Positions 10,860 through 22,188 of a stretch of DNA of 64,000 nucleotides are shown piece by piece. Positions within the stretch are counted from its first letter, which is position 1, and each line of letters opens with the position of its first letter. The position numbers were made by a program, and so were the translations under genes. This DNA is from Ichthyophis bannanicus (taxonomy: Eukaryota > Chordata > Amphibia > Gymnophiona > Ichthyophiidae). The stretch lies in contig CM066033.1 of the NCBI GenBank assembly GCA_033557465.1, positions 390,235,289 through 390,299,288 on the forward strand, given 5' to 3'. The notes below the pieces were generated by a model, which saw nothing but the letters and a program-made list of their open reading frames with translations, searched no databases and was not told where the DNA came from.

Positions 10860-11330
10860 GTGGAGGGAGGGTCAGGGCCAAGACTAGGCGGTTGTCTGGA
10901 GCAGCAGCAAAGAGCAGGAGCAGTCAAAACAATAGATCTTGACAGCCAGACAAACTCAAAAGAGCCATGAGCACATTCTTTTACCTGCAGGGAAACATAC
11001 GTACAAAGCAAAGTTTAACATTTATGTCCAGTTATACATTTGTAGCCTAGTGGTTAGAGCAACTGCCTAGTACCCAGAAGATCAAGGGTTTGATTCCCAC
11101 TGGCACTCCTTGTGACCTTGGGCAAGTCACTTTACCCTCCATTGCCTTGGAAGAAGAGGCCTGGTAATCTACTTCTGGTGATGCATTGCCAAGAAATGGT
11201 AGGGGGGAGTTGTTTTGGTGATTATGATTGTTGAGTTTAATTATCAAAATATCAAGGTGGGGTCATATGGTTGAAGGTTTGCCTAAGGCACCCACTATCC
11301 TTGCACCAGCTCTGGGGAGGGTCGCTGACA
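10860..11330 (+). repeat. unclassified ~330-bp interspersed repeat, interrupted by a SINE
   Basis: Shares successive blocks with copies at 32760-33240, 47235-47490 and 53310-53670: AGACTAGGCGGTTGTCT, AACAATAGATCTTGACAGCC, TTTTACCTGCAGGGA, GATTATGATTGTTGAGTTTA and GCCTAAGGCACCC. Relative to the 53310 copy it is split at about 11041 by the SINE that ends near 11195. No coding capacity or terminal repeat was recognised. Confidence 0.7.
11041..11195 (+). mobile_element. tRNA-derived SINE
   Basis: An A-box-like TAGCCTAGTGGTTAGAGC near 11043 and a B-box-like GGGTTTGATTCCC near 11087 have tRNA spacing. The SINE body follows: CTCCTTGTGACCTTGGGCAA, then GTCACTTTACCCTCCATTGCC. The same family occurs at 39171-39275 (minus) and 44915-45206. 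It is inserted inside the unclassified repeat at 10860-11330. Confidence 0.8.
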
Positions 11331-11369
11331 GAGAGGTCAAAGAACACTTGCAAGAGGGCAGATACGACC

Positions 11370-13690
11370 TAACATAGTATATGACAGCAGATAAAAAACA
11401 GTATGGTCCATCTAGTCTGCCCAGTAAGGTGGCTAGAGTGGTTGTAACTGCCGCTCTGTGTGGGCCACCCCTTCTATGCCTGTGTTTAGGGTTGTACCTG
11501 CTGTTCCATGCAGTCACCTCCCTCTATTTATTGAAGTATAAAAGATCTAGTTTGCTTTGATTTCATCCTCTTGCTATAAAGGGATCCACTTTGTCTGTCC
11601 CATGCCATTTTGAATACTATCACTGTATTTATTCCCACCACCTCCATCAGGAGGGCATTCTAAGCATCCACCACCTTTTCAGTGAACAAGTATTTCCTGA
11701 TGTTGCTTTAAGTTTACCTCCTTGCAGCTTCACCGTATGCCCTCTAGTTTTACAGCTTCCTCTTCTTTGAAAAAGCTTTGTTTGTCCATTGATACTCTTT
11801 AAGTATTTAAAAGTTTGTATTATATCTCCCTTATCCCTCCTCTCCTCTAAGGTATACATATTTAGGTCTTCAAGTCTCTTCTCATACATCTTCTGGTGCA
11901 GACTCCAAATCATTTTGGTCACCTTTCTCTGAACCGTTTCAAGTCTTTTTATATCCTTTGTGAGATGTGCAGCCTGATTCTGAAAGGGGCATGTCCAGGA
12001 CGTCCGGATAGTCCCGAGCAGGATAGGCCTGTTAGGACCCGGTTCTGTACTGGGGGAACAAAATGTTCCCATGGCATACAGAATCAGGCCCAAGGACGGC
12101 CCAGCGTGCCCCTGCATGCCTGCGGGGACATCCTCCCCACATGTGCCCCTGGCTCCTGTGGCTAAGACCCCCCTCTTCTTCGCCACCTGACCCATGGATG
12201 GCCAGCTGGGGCCTGGATTGGGCGGTATGGACCCCACTGCACCCAGCCCCGATCGCTGGGTCAGTGCTGATTATTCCACCTTCGAGGTGGACTAATCAGC
12301 ACATCCCCTCTGACCCTGCAAGACGTACAGAGCCGTGACCTGAAGTGGCCCTGTATTCCTGCTGGCTTGGCCCGCCCACGCTCCATCCAGGCCCAGATCC
12401 CTCCCCCTCCCACTCCCCGCCGGCTCTCCCCATCCTGATGCTCTAGCCATGCGGGGAGAGAGGAGGGGGAATAGGCGCAGGATGGCCTGCAGGGCTGCAT
12501 GTCACGCTGGGAAGTGCAGCCCCGCAGGACCTGTCTCGGAATCGGGCACATGATCTTCAAAACTGGACACAATATTCCAAGTGAGGCCTCACCAATGACT
12601 TGTATAGGGACATTAATACCTCTTCCTTTCTGCTGGTTATTCCTCTCTGTATGCAACCCAGCATCCTTCTGGCTTTGGCTACGACCTTGCGCATTGCTTC
12701 ACCACCTTGAGATCCTCAGACACTAGCACTCTGAGGTCCCTCTCTTGGTCTGTGCACACCAACCCCTCTCCCCCTATTGCATACAATTCTTTTGGATTTC
12801 TGCATCCCAAGAATATGACTCTGCACTTCTTCACATTAAATCTTAACTGCCAAGCATTAGATCATTCTTTCAGTGTTTTCAGATGTTTCCTCATATTGTA
12901 CAGGCCCTCAAAAGTGTCCACTGTGTTGAAAATTTTAATGTCATCTGCAAAAAGGCAGACTTTTCCATTCAATCCTTCCTCAGTATCACTTACAAATACA
13001 TTGAACGGTATCATTACCAATCCCTGAGGCATGCCACTATGCACCTTCCTTTCTTCTGATTGAGTTACATTTACCATTACCTTCTGTTGTCCGTCAGTCA
13101 CCCAATTTCTGATCCAGTTCATCACCTGGGACTTATCCCCAGGCTGCTCAGTTTATTGATAAGCCTCCTATCAGGAACAGTATGAGAGGCATCGATCACA
13201 TACCCTTTATCTAGTTCTCTGGTCACCCAGTCAAAGAACTCAATCAAATTTGTTTGGCATAATCTTCCCCTAGTAAAACCATGTTGCCTCAGATCATGCA
13301 ATCCACTGGTTTCCAGAAAGTCCACTATTCTTTCTTTCAAGAGTACCTCCATTACGTTTCCCAGCACAGGGGTAAGGCTTATTGGCCTATAGTTTGTCAC
13401 CTCTTCCCTATTACCACTTTTGTGAAGATGTACCATATCAGCCCTTCTCCAGTCCTACGGAATCTTTCCAGTCTCTAAGGATCTATTAAAAACTCCTTCA
13501 AAGGCCCTGCCAGACTTCTCTGAGCTCTTTCTGTATCCTGCGATGTATCACATCTGGTCCCTTGTCCTTGTCCACTTTCAGTTTTGCAAGCTGTTCAAAA
13601 ACACCGTCTTTCGTGGATGACGTGGTATCTACTCCATTCTCATTTATATATTTGTCAATCATGTGTGGCCCTTTTCCAGGATATTCCTGG
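11370..13690 (-). mobile_element. CR1-type LINE, minus strand, decayed
   Basis: Minus-strand frames cover CR1 RT and the C-terminal region. At 13436-13122 are 'NYRPISLTPVLGNVMEVLL' and 'HGFTRGRLCQTNLIEFFDWVT'. At 13125-12862 are 'WIRNWVTDGQQKV' and 'GLNGKVCLFADDIKIF' (motif C, FADD). At about 11955-11800 is 'VQRRKVTKMIWSLHQKMYEKRL' with small shifts. The 3' end faces left, near 11370 (ATAGTATATGACAGCAGATA). A 570-bp repeat interrupts it at about 11980-12552, and stops and indels are frequent. Confidence 0.8.
11980..12552. mobile_element. MITE-like insertion with a central palindrome
   Basis: The flanking CR1 sequence is continuous across it (GAGATGTGCAGCC before, TTCAAAACTGGACACAATAT after), so this is an insertion. 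Ends read GATTCTGAAAGGGGCATG and TCGGAATCGGGCACATGAT. It carries the palindrome TTATTCCACCTTCGAGGTGGA at about 12268-12288 and shares blocks with the larger copy at 40795-41560. No transposase. Superfamily uncertain. Confidence 0.6.
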
Positions 13691-14154
13691 AGACCTAAGA
13701 CTGTCTTTGCACTCTGAGTACTGTGTAAATTCTTTGACAAACAATGATGCACTATTTGGGGTCTTATTAAATTGTGCAAGAAAAAAAGAAATAAAAATGG
13801 TGCAATCTGAATTTAAAAAGCATGACTATTCCTGTATGATAACAGCCTTCTTAGAACCCAGTAGTCTTCCATTTTCACATGTGATCTTCTGTTACTTTTA
13901 AATGAATCACAGATTGACTCTTAACACCTACTGCAAATATGCATAGGCCTGACTGGACCTCTGGATGCTGGTAAACCTGCCTGCAAAACATGTTTTCGGT
14001 CACCTTAATTGTACTTATTTTTCATATTATGAAATGATGCTGAATACCCAGAACACATACAGTAACATGACATAGATAAGCAAATATTTAATGTGGCATC
14101 AGCACAAATACAATAATTACATCCTTCATAAACGAGTGATATATGATACTGTTC

Positions 14155-14345
14155 AGCAGTGTTTCTCAAGCCAGTCCTGGTGTACCCTTAGCCAGTAAGG
14201 TTTTCAGGATACCCACAATGAATATGCATGAGATAGACTTGCATGCACTTCCTCCATTGCATGCAAATCTGTTTCATGCATATTCATTGTGGGTATCCTA
14301 AAAACCAGATTGGCTAAAGGGTACACCAGGACTGGCTAGAGAAAT
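14155..14345. mobile_element. ~190-bp palindromic MITE
   Basis: The arms are reverse complements over nearly their whole length. AGCCAGTCCTGGTGTACCC (about 14174) pairs with GGGTACACCAGGACTGGCT (about 14319-14337), and CCACAATGAATATGCATGA (about 14212) pairs with TCATGCATATTCATTGTGG. No coding sequence. Diverged half-copies are at about 1105-1165, 10195-10385 and 29385-29480. Confidence 0.8.
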
Positions 14346-14609
14346 TGCTGTATAGCAATGCTTAAAATTGAACACCAAATGCAAATTCAGGAGGTGTGCA
14401 AAACTTCATGCAGGACTGATTTAGATATACCCTGGGCCACACTATCTTACTTTTGCAGCATGAGACTGATGGTTAACTGTCTCCAGATGCCTACGTGTTG
14501 GTGTCCTGGGCATTTTGCAGAAAAGAGCTCTTTGTGAAGACAGTGTTTTATAAAGAATTAACCCATTAAGCAAAATGCCCTATCACATAAGATTTTATTT
14601 TTCATCTAG

Positions 14610-14755
14610 TCGACTTATGGCTTTGCAGGAAGATGAGAAGACAAACAAATGGACAAAACAAGACATCTGCATGGGTGACACAGAAATATGTAACTTTCCA
14701 GGACTGATCAATAGTTACCACAAATTCATCATCTCGTTTGCTGAAGATGAAGCAG
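14610..14755 (+). CDS. HHIPL2: HHIPL2 exon
   Basis: The acceptor TTTTCATCTAG ends at 14609 and the donor GTACAG starts at 14756. It completes the split glycine codon of the preceding exon and reads '[20 protein letters not shown]', then '[20 protein letters not shown]' and AG. These are the last blade residues of the Hhip-like propeller, with the 'FPGLI' and 'ISFAEDEAG' strings conserved in HHIPL2. It ends in phase 1 after the first base of the glycine codon. Confidence 0.93.
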
Positions 14756-16364
14756 GTACAGTAATGTGGTCGCTGACTGAGTCTCTCTTAGAGATTCTGA
14801 GCTCAGTTGCACTATGCAGATTAGGAACTAGTCATCTTGGTAATTTACACATTCAATTTTGGAACAAATTCAGAGATACAAAGCAGCCCAGTTCAAGGAA
14901 GGAGATGCTTGGGCAGTCCTGAGTTTTGAACTTACATCCCACCTTATTGTGGCATTCGTAGTTCTTTCTTCTGCCATTTGAAATCAGTGCTGCAGACACT
15001 ATAATATATCAGGATGGGGTTTTCAGAAACCCAGAACTATCCCACAATGTCTGTCCTTGAAATGGACCATATGACATCTGTCAATCATGTTTTCGCACTA
15101 TAAAAGCTGAGTTTTATTTTTCTTATTCTTTCTAACTCGACAGATGTTGGAAATGCATTATACATAATGGGGATCAGAATCTGTCCATCTCTGTTTGGAC
15201 AAAACAACTTTAAACATTTAGTAGAAAAGGATCAAATTTGTCATGGGGGAAGAACGGTGAAAAGACACACTGAGTTTGAAAATGGGCCAGGTTAGACCAG
15301 GATTTCAGAGAAATAAACTTTCCCAAGAAAAGGGCCCAATGCATTTCTACCGAAGAAGCAAGTCTAGTTTTTGCAACATAGAAGTACTGATCTACTGAAA
15401 TGCAGCATCTAGACACTTTCCCCTTTCAAACTGCCTTTTTCTGTGTTCTCATGCAATGCATGCCTCATGCAATCCCTTTGGGCGTATGTGTGTTTCGTCC
15501 ACAGAAATGCATAGGGGCATCTTTGGGGAGACTATTTCTCTGGAACCCTAGTTCTATCCCATCCATTTTCACACTCTGTGACTCTTTCCACCATTTTTCT
15601 CCCACGTCAAATTTAATCCTCTTCTATTAAATTCTTGGAGAATTGTTTTGCCCCTAGACAAATGGACAGATATTCTTCACCCCTTATGTATATTTTATTT
15701 CCAACATCCACTGAGTTGGAAAGAATAAAAAGGCTTCTTTGTACTGCTGGTGTAAGAAGAAATAAATGGCACAGCTATATTCATTATGCAGTCTATATCA
15801 GTCACACCATGGTGTATAAGGAGCACTTAAAGCAACAGTGCATCGTAGGATCATACTCGAAATTGTTAAAATGTCTGTCTTTACCTCCATTCCATGTTTT
15901 CTGTACTGATTGCCTCTGAATTATTAGAGCATTTTCTTTTATTGATCAGCCCTGCTGATGTCTGAGGCTGGCAGAGTTCTCCTGTATGCATCCGGTCTGT
16001 TTGTAATAGCCGTAGACGCCTCTCCCTATCTCCGCTACGGGCACTCAGTCCTGCACGAGAGATGGGGAAAGTTCAAGACGCAATCTAGCAGTTCTGTTTA
16101 ATCTTCGATAAAAGAAAATATTTACCAGTTAAATGTCTATTCATTCTAAGCAGAGAACAAGTGGAAGGCATAGAGAATCACAGTATATCTAACTCAGATC
16201 TGACTGAAAATGAACAAGCACAAGGTTCTCTTTAAGTGCCTAAATTTTATTCTTGAAGCATTTCTTAGTCAAGAGATAAAGAAAGTATGCAATCTAGATG
16301 CTTCTGCATTGCCATTAGAAACTAGCTATGACCCCAGTCCTGCTCTGCTTTTTAATTTATTTAG
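14756..16364 (+). other. HHIPL2 intron, mostly without recognised repeats
   Basis: No transposon domain was recognised in this 1.6-kb intron. A GC-richer stretch at about 15955-16085 has an open frame of nearly 50 codons and is discussed among the findings. The rest is AT-rich and featureless to my reading. Confidence 0.5.
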
Positions 16365-16446
16365 GAGAACTTTATTTCCTGGCAACTTCTTATCCAAGTG
16401 CCTTTGTACCCCAGGGATCCATCTACAAACTCGTAGATCCTGCAAG
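16365..16446 (+). CDS. HHIPL2: HHIPL2 exon
   Basis: The acceptor TTAATTTATTTAG ends at 16364 and the donor GTCAGT starts at 16447. It reads '[14 protein letters not shown]' then '[13 protein letters not shown]', the end of the propeller domain. It finishes on the first two bases of the arginine codon completed 36.5 kb downstream at 52997. Confidence 0.92.
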
Positions 16447-17269
16447 GTCAGTAGTTGCCAGCATCTCATTCTTCAAGGATACTTACACTAAGCTGTGTTT
16501 CGTCTTCATTGAGTTCTCTTCCTTTATTAGAGACTGAACACATGTCGAGTACACCAAGGATGGATAGGCATATGGCCTTTATCTGCTGTCATTTTCTATG
16601 TTTCTATGATAAGGCAGAAACATACTGTACATGCTGGGGAGAAAAGCTTAAGGTGTTTGCAGTCAGCCCAGATTGCCGCTGCTTGCTTCCTGTCTGGCTG
16701 CAAAGGGCACATATCAATACACTGAAGAGTATGCCACTGGTTTCTAATATATTGGCAGCCAAAATTCAAATTGCTTTGTCTGGTGTTTAAAGAGTTCGAA
16801 TGGTTTGTGTCTCAGTTATCTTGGGATCGACTGTTGTCTTCTATGTCTTGTGCTGTCAAGTAGATAAAGCCCATTTGCCGACCCCCCTCTTTAAAGGAGG
16901 TCAGGTTCCTGGGAATCCATAATAGAGGATTCTCATTACTTGCTCTGTGCTTTGGAATAAGCTTCCCAGGGAAATAAGGTTAATCTGCGACCTCCTTTTT
17001 TGGGGAAATAGCTTGTATCTTGGCTCTTTATTAAGCTTTTGCCCTTTTGTAAGCTTAATTACCTGAATGCAAGACTAGTTTAACCATTAGGTAGACCCAG
17101 GGGTGGCCCAAGATGGATGCGGGGCCACGTGCAGAGACTCATTGCAGGGCCTTATTTGCATAAGGGTTCTCATTTGCTTAAATATTTGCATAATGTTACC
17201 ATGGCTAACTTTTAGTAAACATACCTCTTAATGAGTGTCTGGATAAAGAAAGACTACCAGATTTCTACA
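16447..17269 (+). other. start of the 36.5-kb HHIPL2 intron
   Basis: No gene or confident repeat was recognised here. ORFs in this stretch have no conserved character. Confidence 0.4.
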
Positions 17270-17471
17270 TTACTATAAACAAGTGCCAGGCACATTAGGA
17301 AGTACTATAAACATTGCCCATTTAGAACCCATAGCAAATCCGCCATATCATAACAGCATTACCAGGACTCACAAAGCACCAAACCCTACCTATCAAAAGG
17401 CAACACTGCAAATATTAAACCAATACATCTCAGAGAATATCAATACATCCCCTACTGGGGAAAGAAAACAA
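17270..17471. mobile_element. left part of an older repeat that received the Harbinger element
   Basis: The text from about 17270 (CAAGTGCCAGGCACATTAGG) to the CAA at 17469-17471 continues directly, after removal of 17472-31424, with GTGTCACTGTCAAATAGAAA at 31425. The two halves thus form one older interspersed repeat (second half about 31425-32110). I recognise it as repetitive but cannot classify it; a Penelope-like origin is possible because of a hammerhead-like motif in the second half. Confidence 0.55.
17469..17471 (+). repeat. target-site duplication (left CAA)
   Basis: CAA immediately before the terminal repeat, matched by CAA at 31422-31424. Removing one copy with the element restores a continuous older repeat. 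Confidence 0.75.
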
Positions 17472-17493
17472 GGGGCATGTTTACTAAACTGCG
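17472..17493 (+). repeat. Harbinger left terminal inverted repeat
   Basis: 22 bp matching the complement of 31400-31421 with one mismatch (C versus G at the fifth base). Directly inside lie CGTTAC/CGTTAG/CGTTAA words to about 17610. Confidence 0.85.
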
Positions 17494-17684
17494 TTAGTGT
17501 GATTCGCATTAGGATCCGCGGTACAGGCAAAAATCCCAAATAAGGACATGGGCGGTACATCGTTACCGATAACGCGCGTTACCAGGCACCATAGCCTAAC
17601 GAGCGTTAAAAAAACATCGTGTAGAGCGCCACGCAACGCGCGCCCATAAGGCATCTGATAAGGTGTCTAGCAAGGTGTCTAGAA

Positions 17685-17750
17685 CTGTAGCACAATGGTT
17701 AATACCCTGACTAATGAATGGTGTAGGGGATGTGAGTTCAATCCCCCTGT
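17685..17750 (+). ncRNA. tRNA-like pol III module, copy 1
   Basis: A-box-like TAGCACAATGGTT (17688-17700) and B-box GAGTTCAATCC (17734-17744) are 36-40 bp apart, as in tRNA genes. No convincing seven-base acceptor stem, so it is called tRNA-like rather than a tRNA gene. Transcription is untested. Confidence 0.5.
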
Positions 17751-18107
17751 GGGTCTAATGAGTAAAGCTGGCTGAGACATCACCTTTTACTCAAAATCAG
17801 TGCTGTTTGAAGCATTTTGTTTGTTAATTTTAATTAGTGCTGCCAGCAAACACACCCTCACAGGGCCGTAACCTAAGGTGCCGCATAAGGCACCCCAGAG
17901 GGTACATTATAAAGTGCACTGTCTGCCAAGGCACCCTGGAATGTCCCCTATGGGGCACCCCACAGGGCGCAGTATAGGGTCCCGCATTGGGCACTGTATA
18001 AGGCGCCTGATGAGGCACCGTAAGGAGACAGCACTGTGAGGGTTTGTTGCTGGCAGCACCAATTTAAATTAAAAAAAGAAAATGCCTCAGACAGCCTTAC
18101 CAAATAA

Positions 18108-18180
18108 CCCCACTGTGGGATTAAACCCATGACCCCTGGCTCCACAGGCAGTGAAGTAACTAGTGGGCCACATCGCTAGT
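18108..18180 (-). ncRNA. tRNA-like module on the minus strand, unit 1
   Basis: The minus strand reads TAGCGATGTGGCC (A-box-like, about 18179-18167) followed by GGGTTTAATCC (B-box-like, 18127-18117). It belongs to a different tRNA-like family from the plus-strand modules. An equivalent block is in unit 2 at about 18900-18970. Confidence 0.45.
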
Positions 18181-18461
18181 GCTACTAACAAATCCCTGGC
18201 TGGCTGCTGAAGGATGTCAGGTCACCACACAAACTGTCTGCTGTGGTGGCCAGGATTTGGGTTCTCCCACCCATACCCATGGTGCACTGCACATGCAGAT
18301 CTGCAGTCTATAGATGAACACAAGATGGGGTATGCACCCCCACAGCACCTCGGCCTGGTAGGGGGAACTGACCGTGTGTCTCACTGGCACAGAGTAGCTA
18401 CAGACAGTAACCCAACAGGGTGCCCTATACGGTGCATGAAAAGGTGCCTAGCAAGGCATCC

Positions 18462-18530
18462 AGAGCTACAGCACAATGGTTAATACACTGACTAATGGTG
18501 CAGGGGTCATGAGTTCAATCCCCCTGTGGG
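18462..18530 (+). ncRNA. tRNA-like pol III module, copy 2
   Basis: A-box-like CAGCACAATGGTTAATAC near 18469 and B-box GAGTTCAATCC at 18511-18521, in the same position of the repeat unit as copy 1. Confidence 0.5.
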
Positions 18531-18899
18531 TCTAATGAGTAAAGCTGGCAGAGACATCACCGTTTACTTTAAATCAGTGCTGTCAGAAGCAGTTATTTTG
18601 TTAACTTTAATTAATGCTGCCAACAAACACACCCTCACGGGGTCATAACCTAAGGTGCCACATAAGGCACCCTATAAGGCACCCCAGAGGGCACATTATA
18701 AAGTGCACTGTCCGCCAAGGCACCCTAGAATGCCCCCTATGGGCCACCCCACAGGGCGCATCAAAGGGTGCCTCACAGGGCACGTGAAAGGGTGCCTGAT
18801 GAGGCACCGTAAGGAGACAGCACTGTGAGGGTGATGTAGCTGGCAGCACCACTTCAAATAACAAAAGGAATATGCCTCACACAGCCCCACCAAATAACC

Positions 18900-18970
18900 C
18901 CACTGTGGGCTCCAAACCATGACATCTGGCTTCACAGGCAGTGAAGTAACTAGTGGGCTATATCGCTAGT
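18900..18970 (-). ncRNA. tRNA-like module on the minus strand, unit 2
   Basis: Same organisation as 18108-18180, with a B-box degenerate on the minus strand (GGTTTGGAGCC). It probably cannot direct transcription. Confidence 0.35.
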
Positions 18971-18987
18971 GTGACTAACAAATCCCT

Positions 18988-19291
18988 AATAACGATGCGG
19001 GCAACCTATGGAGTATAACTGTCAAATGTTCAAAAGTCGCACTCCAGATCAACAACAGGTTCTCTACGTACAAACCCAGAATGCCTGCCAATCAAACAAA
19101 CCAAGGTCTCAGCAAACAAGGGCATATGGCAAACACAATCAAGACCAAGGTCAAGATCATTACCAAAACCAAAAAGCCCAATAACATCACCGACCTTGTC
19201 AAACACTGAAAGCTACTGGCAAAATCCAAGGAAACACTCAACTTACTATGAATACGTGGATACAGACTAGCCAGATGCCTGTTCCCCCAGC
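18988..19291. mobile_element. 304-bp retroposed insert with a 14-bp target duplication
   Basis: ACTAACAAATCCCT occurs on both sides (18974-18987 and 19292-19305), while the homologous place in unit 1 (about 18184-18197) has one copy and no insert. The insert has one open frame on the plus strand over much of its length, lysine- and asparagine-rich, which looks like part of a retroelement ORF. No poly(A) is visible. Confidence 0.65.
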
Positions 19292-19566
19292 ACTAACAAA
19301 TCCCTGGCTGGCAGCTGAAAGACGTCAGGTCACCACACAAACTGCTGTGGTGGCCAGGATTTGGGTTAACCCACTCATACCCATGGTGCACTGCACATGC
19401 AGATCTGCAGTCTATAGATGAACACAAGATGAGGTATGCACCCCCACAGCACCTCGGCCTGGTAGGGGGAACTGACCGTGTGTCTCACTGGCACAGTGTA
19501 GCTACCGACAGTAGCCCAACAGGGTGCCTGATAAGGCGCATGAAAAGGTGCCTAGTAAGGCATCCA

Positions 19567-19635
19567 GAGCTACAGCACAGTGGTTAATACACTGACTGAT
19601 GGCGCAGGGTTCATGAGTTCAATCCCCCTGTGTGT
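19567..19635 (+). ncRNA. tRNA-like pol III module, copy 3
   Basis: CAGCACAGTGGTTAATAC near 19573 and GAGTTCAATCC at 19616-19626. The A-box has one substitution relative to the other copies. Confidence 0.5.
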
Positions 19636-21772
19636 CTAATGAGTAAAGCTGGCAGAGATATCACCTTTTACTTAAATTCAGTGCTGTCAGAAGCATTTGG
19701 TTTGTTAATTTTAATTAGTGCTGCAAGCAAACACACCCTCACAGGGCCGCAGCCTAAGGTGCCGCATAAGGCATTGCAGAGGGCACATTATAAAGTGCAC
19801 TGTCTGCCAAGGCACCCCATAATGTCCCCTATGGGGGACCCCATAGGGCGCTTGGTAGGGTGCCTCATAGGGCATGTTATAGGGCGCCTGAGGAGGCACC
19901 GTAAGGAGACAGCACCATCGCCAACACACATCCAAGCATGTTGCGAGGCCACCTACCTGGTGCTGCACGTGGACCCCAACCACCCTGCCTCCCACACCAT
20001 CGTTGTCTCCCCAACCCCTGGCCCCCATTCCGCCACCTGTCCAAACCAGACTGTAAGATGCGATGAGGAGGGTGCCAGCACGACATGTCCCCACAGCACC
20101 CACCCCCACCGTATGCACATCAGTCACCATCCCCAACACCCCACAGACCCAGATTGAAGCATGCAAAGTCAACAGGGACCATGCAACGTCCCCAGTGACG
20201 TGTCAATGTTCCACAACAATGCAAAGGTGATCCCCCCAGCTGCAATCAACGAAACACCCAGACACTTCATGGCAGCGACGGTGTGTCAGTTCTCCCAGTG
20301 ACAGTCAACATAGCAGGCCAACAATGAGGTCCAAAAAAGGCCTGTGTCCAACTCGCAGAGGTCCATCTCCCAGTGGCAACAACACCCAGGGACAGTTTCA
20401 CTGAGGTGCTGTGTCCAAACAAATGTGGCTGATGGGGCTCCAGATGGACTGTGGTAGATGTGCCATGTTTGTTGGCTGTGTCCTGTGTGGAAAGGGGTAG
20501 AAAAAATGTATGGGAAGGGCACACCCACACCCACCATCAGGTCACAAAGGACACAGTGACATCACAATATGTGCATCATGAATGCTTAAACATTACAACA
20601 TGACATGACCACAACACACAGCATAGTGCACATGGACCACAGCAGGAGATGGCCCTGCAGATCAGGACACCATCCCAACATGGTCATGTAAATGCCCATG
20701 TCACACAGGCATCCCAGAGGTGCACAGCATGTCCAGCAGTGGTGGTGCACAGAGATACCACAGAAATGCACGTTGTTACTAACAGGCCAAATGCAGCATC
20801 TGCACGTGGCGTATGTCCCAGAGGAGGGAAGGTGAAACCTACCTGAAAGGTATAGCATTGGACTGATGGGGAAAGCCCGAGTCAGGCAAGGGCACAAAGG
20901 GGCCCCAGTAGAGGCTGCAGACGTCAATGAACTGCATCCATCACCACGTCCTCACGATCAGCTGTTAGTGGAGCATGTCTGAGGCATGCTTTGGTGCGTG
21001 GAAACAAAATGGTGACGTGCAGTGTCCTGCCAGCAAACATGAGACACGTCAGGGAACAATATATGACACATGCACACAATGTACAGAAGGGCATAAGCAG
21101 AAGGGCATAGAGAGACGGGTGAACATCACTGGACAGGTGGCCAGACACATCCCTGAGACAGACAAAGGCAGAGGGGAGCATAAGGTACCGTCAGGTAGAC
21201 ACGTCCCAAAGACACAGAGACACACACCGTGAGACAAGGTAAGCATGCCGCAAGCTGCAGTTGGCTGGACTGTCGACAATCAGGGACAAGTGGAGACATG
21301 GGTGCACCAAGGTTGTCTAATGCCACAATGACAGTGAGGTCTTTACGTGCGCCCAAATAGTGCAATGCCCTGTGTCTGGAGACACACACAGCCTGGTAAA
21401 ATGTGCACAGGTACAGTATGTAGACCCCCAAGATGTGCACAGGCAATGGTCACATGTGTGTCAAATGGAGCATATGGTGGATGGAGTGGTAGGCCAAAGA
21501 CATGTGCAACACCAGAGGAGCAGTGGAGAGGGAAACACATATATGTGTCATGTGGTGCTGCCACCACAGCACATCTACCTGTATGTCCACCCACCCCAGT
21601 CACCTGCATGTTGCTGTGATGTACACACAGTCCCTACATGCACCACAGCATTGGGCAGTATCGGCAGCCTATCCCTGGGAGGCAAGAACACAGCAGCCTA
21701 TCCTGGGGAGCCAGAAACACAAGAGACATATAGAGACATGTCATGACAGTGCCGTGAAACACACAGACCAGC

Positions 21773-22188
21773 TCACACATGGCAACCCAGAAGCACATCC
21801 CCACACATGCAGAACTTACAGGAGAAGAGCTCCTCGATCAGATTTTGCCTGGCCGCCATCCCCTCACGTGTGTCACCACGGCCATGTGCAGGAGGGCACA
21901 CAGGATCCTCCCCGAGATCCTCATTAATATCGACTGGGACATTGTGCCTGAGAGCAATGTTGTGGAGGATGCAACAGGCCAGAATGATCTTTGCCACAGT
22001 CAGGGGTCCGTACTGTAAGGCACCGCCGGTCCTATCCAGACACCTGAAGCAACTCTTTAGAACGCCAAAGGTGCGCTCAATGACTGAGCGGCTGGAGGCA
22101 TGGGCCTCATTGTACCGCATCTCTGCAGCTGGCCGAGGGAGACGCACAGGGGTCAGCAACCAGGCACGACACCCATATCCTGCATCAC
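21773..22188 (-). CDS. Harbinger transposase, exon 2 (C-terminal half)
   Basis: The minus-strand acceptor TTCTGTTTGCAG precedes 22188, and the reading frame joins exon 1 through a split glycine codon. It reads 'DAGYGCRAWLLTPVRLPRP', then 'SRSVIERTFGVLKSCFRCLD', whose E308 is the third catalytic acidic residue, then 'KIILACCILHNIALRHN', the C-terminal helix typical of HARBI1-like proteins. The stop is at 21773-21775. With exon 1 this makes 408 residues, a normal length for the family, with no stop or frameshift. Confidence 0.85.

Larger units (their letters stand above)
17660..19915. repeat. Harbinger left subterminal tandem array (~780-bp unit)
   Basis: Three successive units can be aligned on their plus-strand B-box words at 17736, 18513 and 19618: a spacing of 777, then 1105, which is about 787 after removing the retroposed insert and its duplication at 18988-19305. 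Each unit holds, in order, a plus-strand tRNA-like module, a TTAATTTTAATTAGTGCTGC block, an array of AGGCACC/GGCGCC words with TTATAAAGTGCACTGTC, a minus-strand tRNA-like module, and a block with CCCACAGCACCTCGGCCTGG. The third unit stops at about 19915, where core sequence begins. Confidence 0.8.

Noticed and set aside
21502..21927. Open frames on the strand opposite the Harbinger transposase
   Set aside because: They overlap the transposase exon or its flank on the other strand, lack family motifs, and have threonine/histidine/proline-rich compositions typical of shadow frames.
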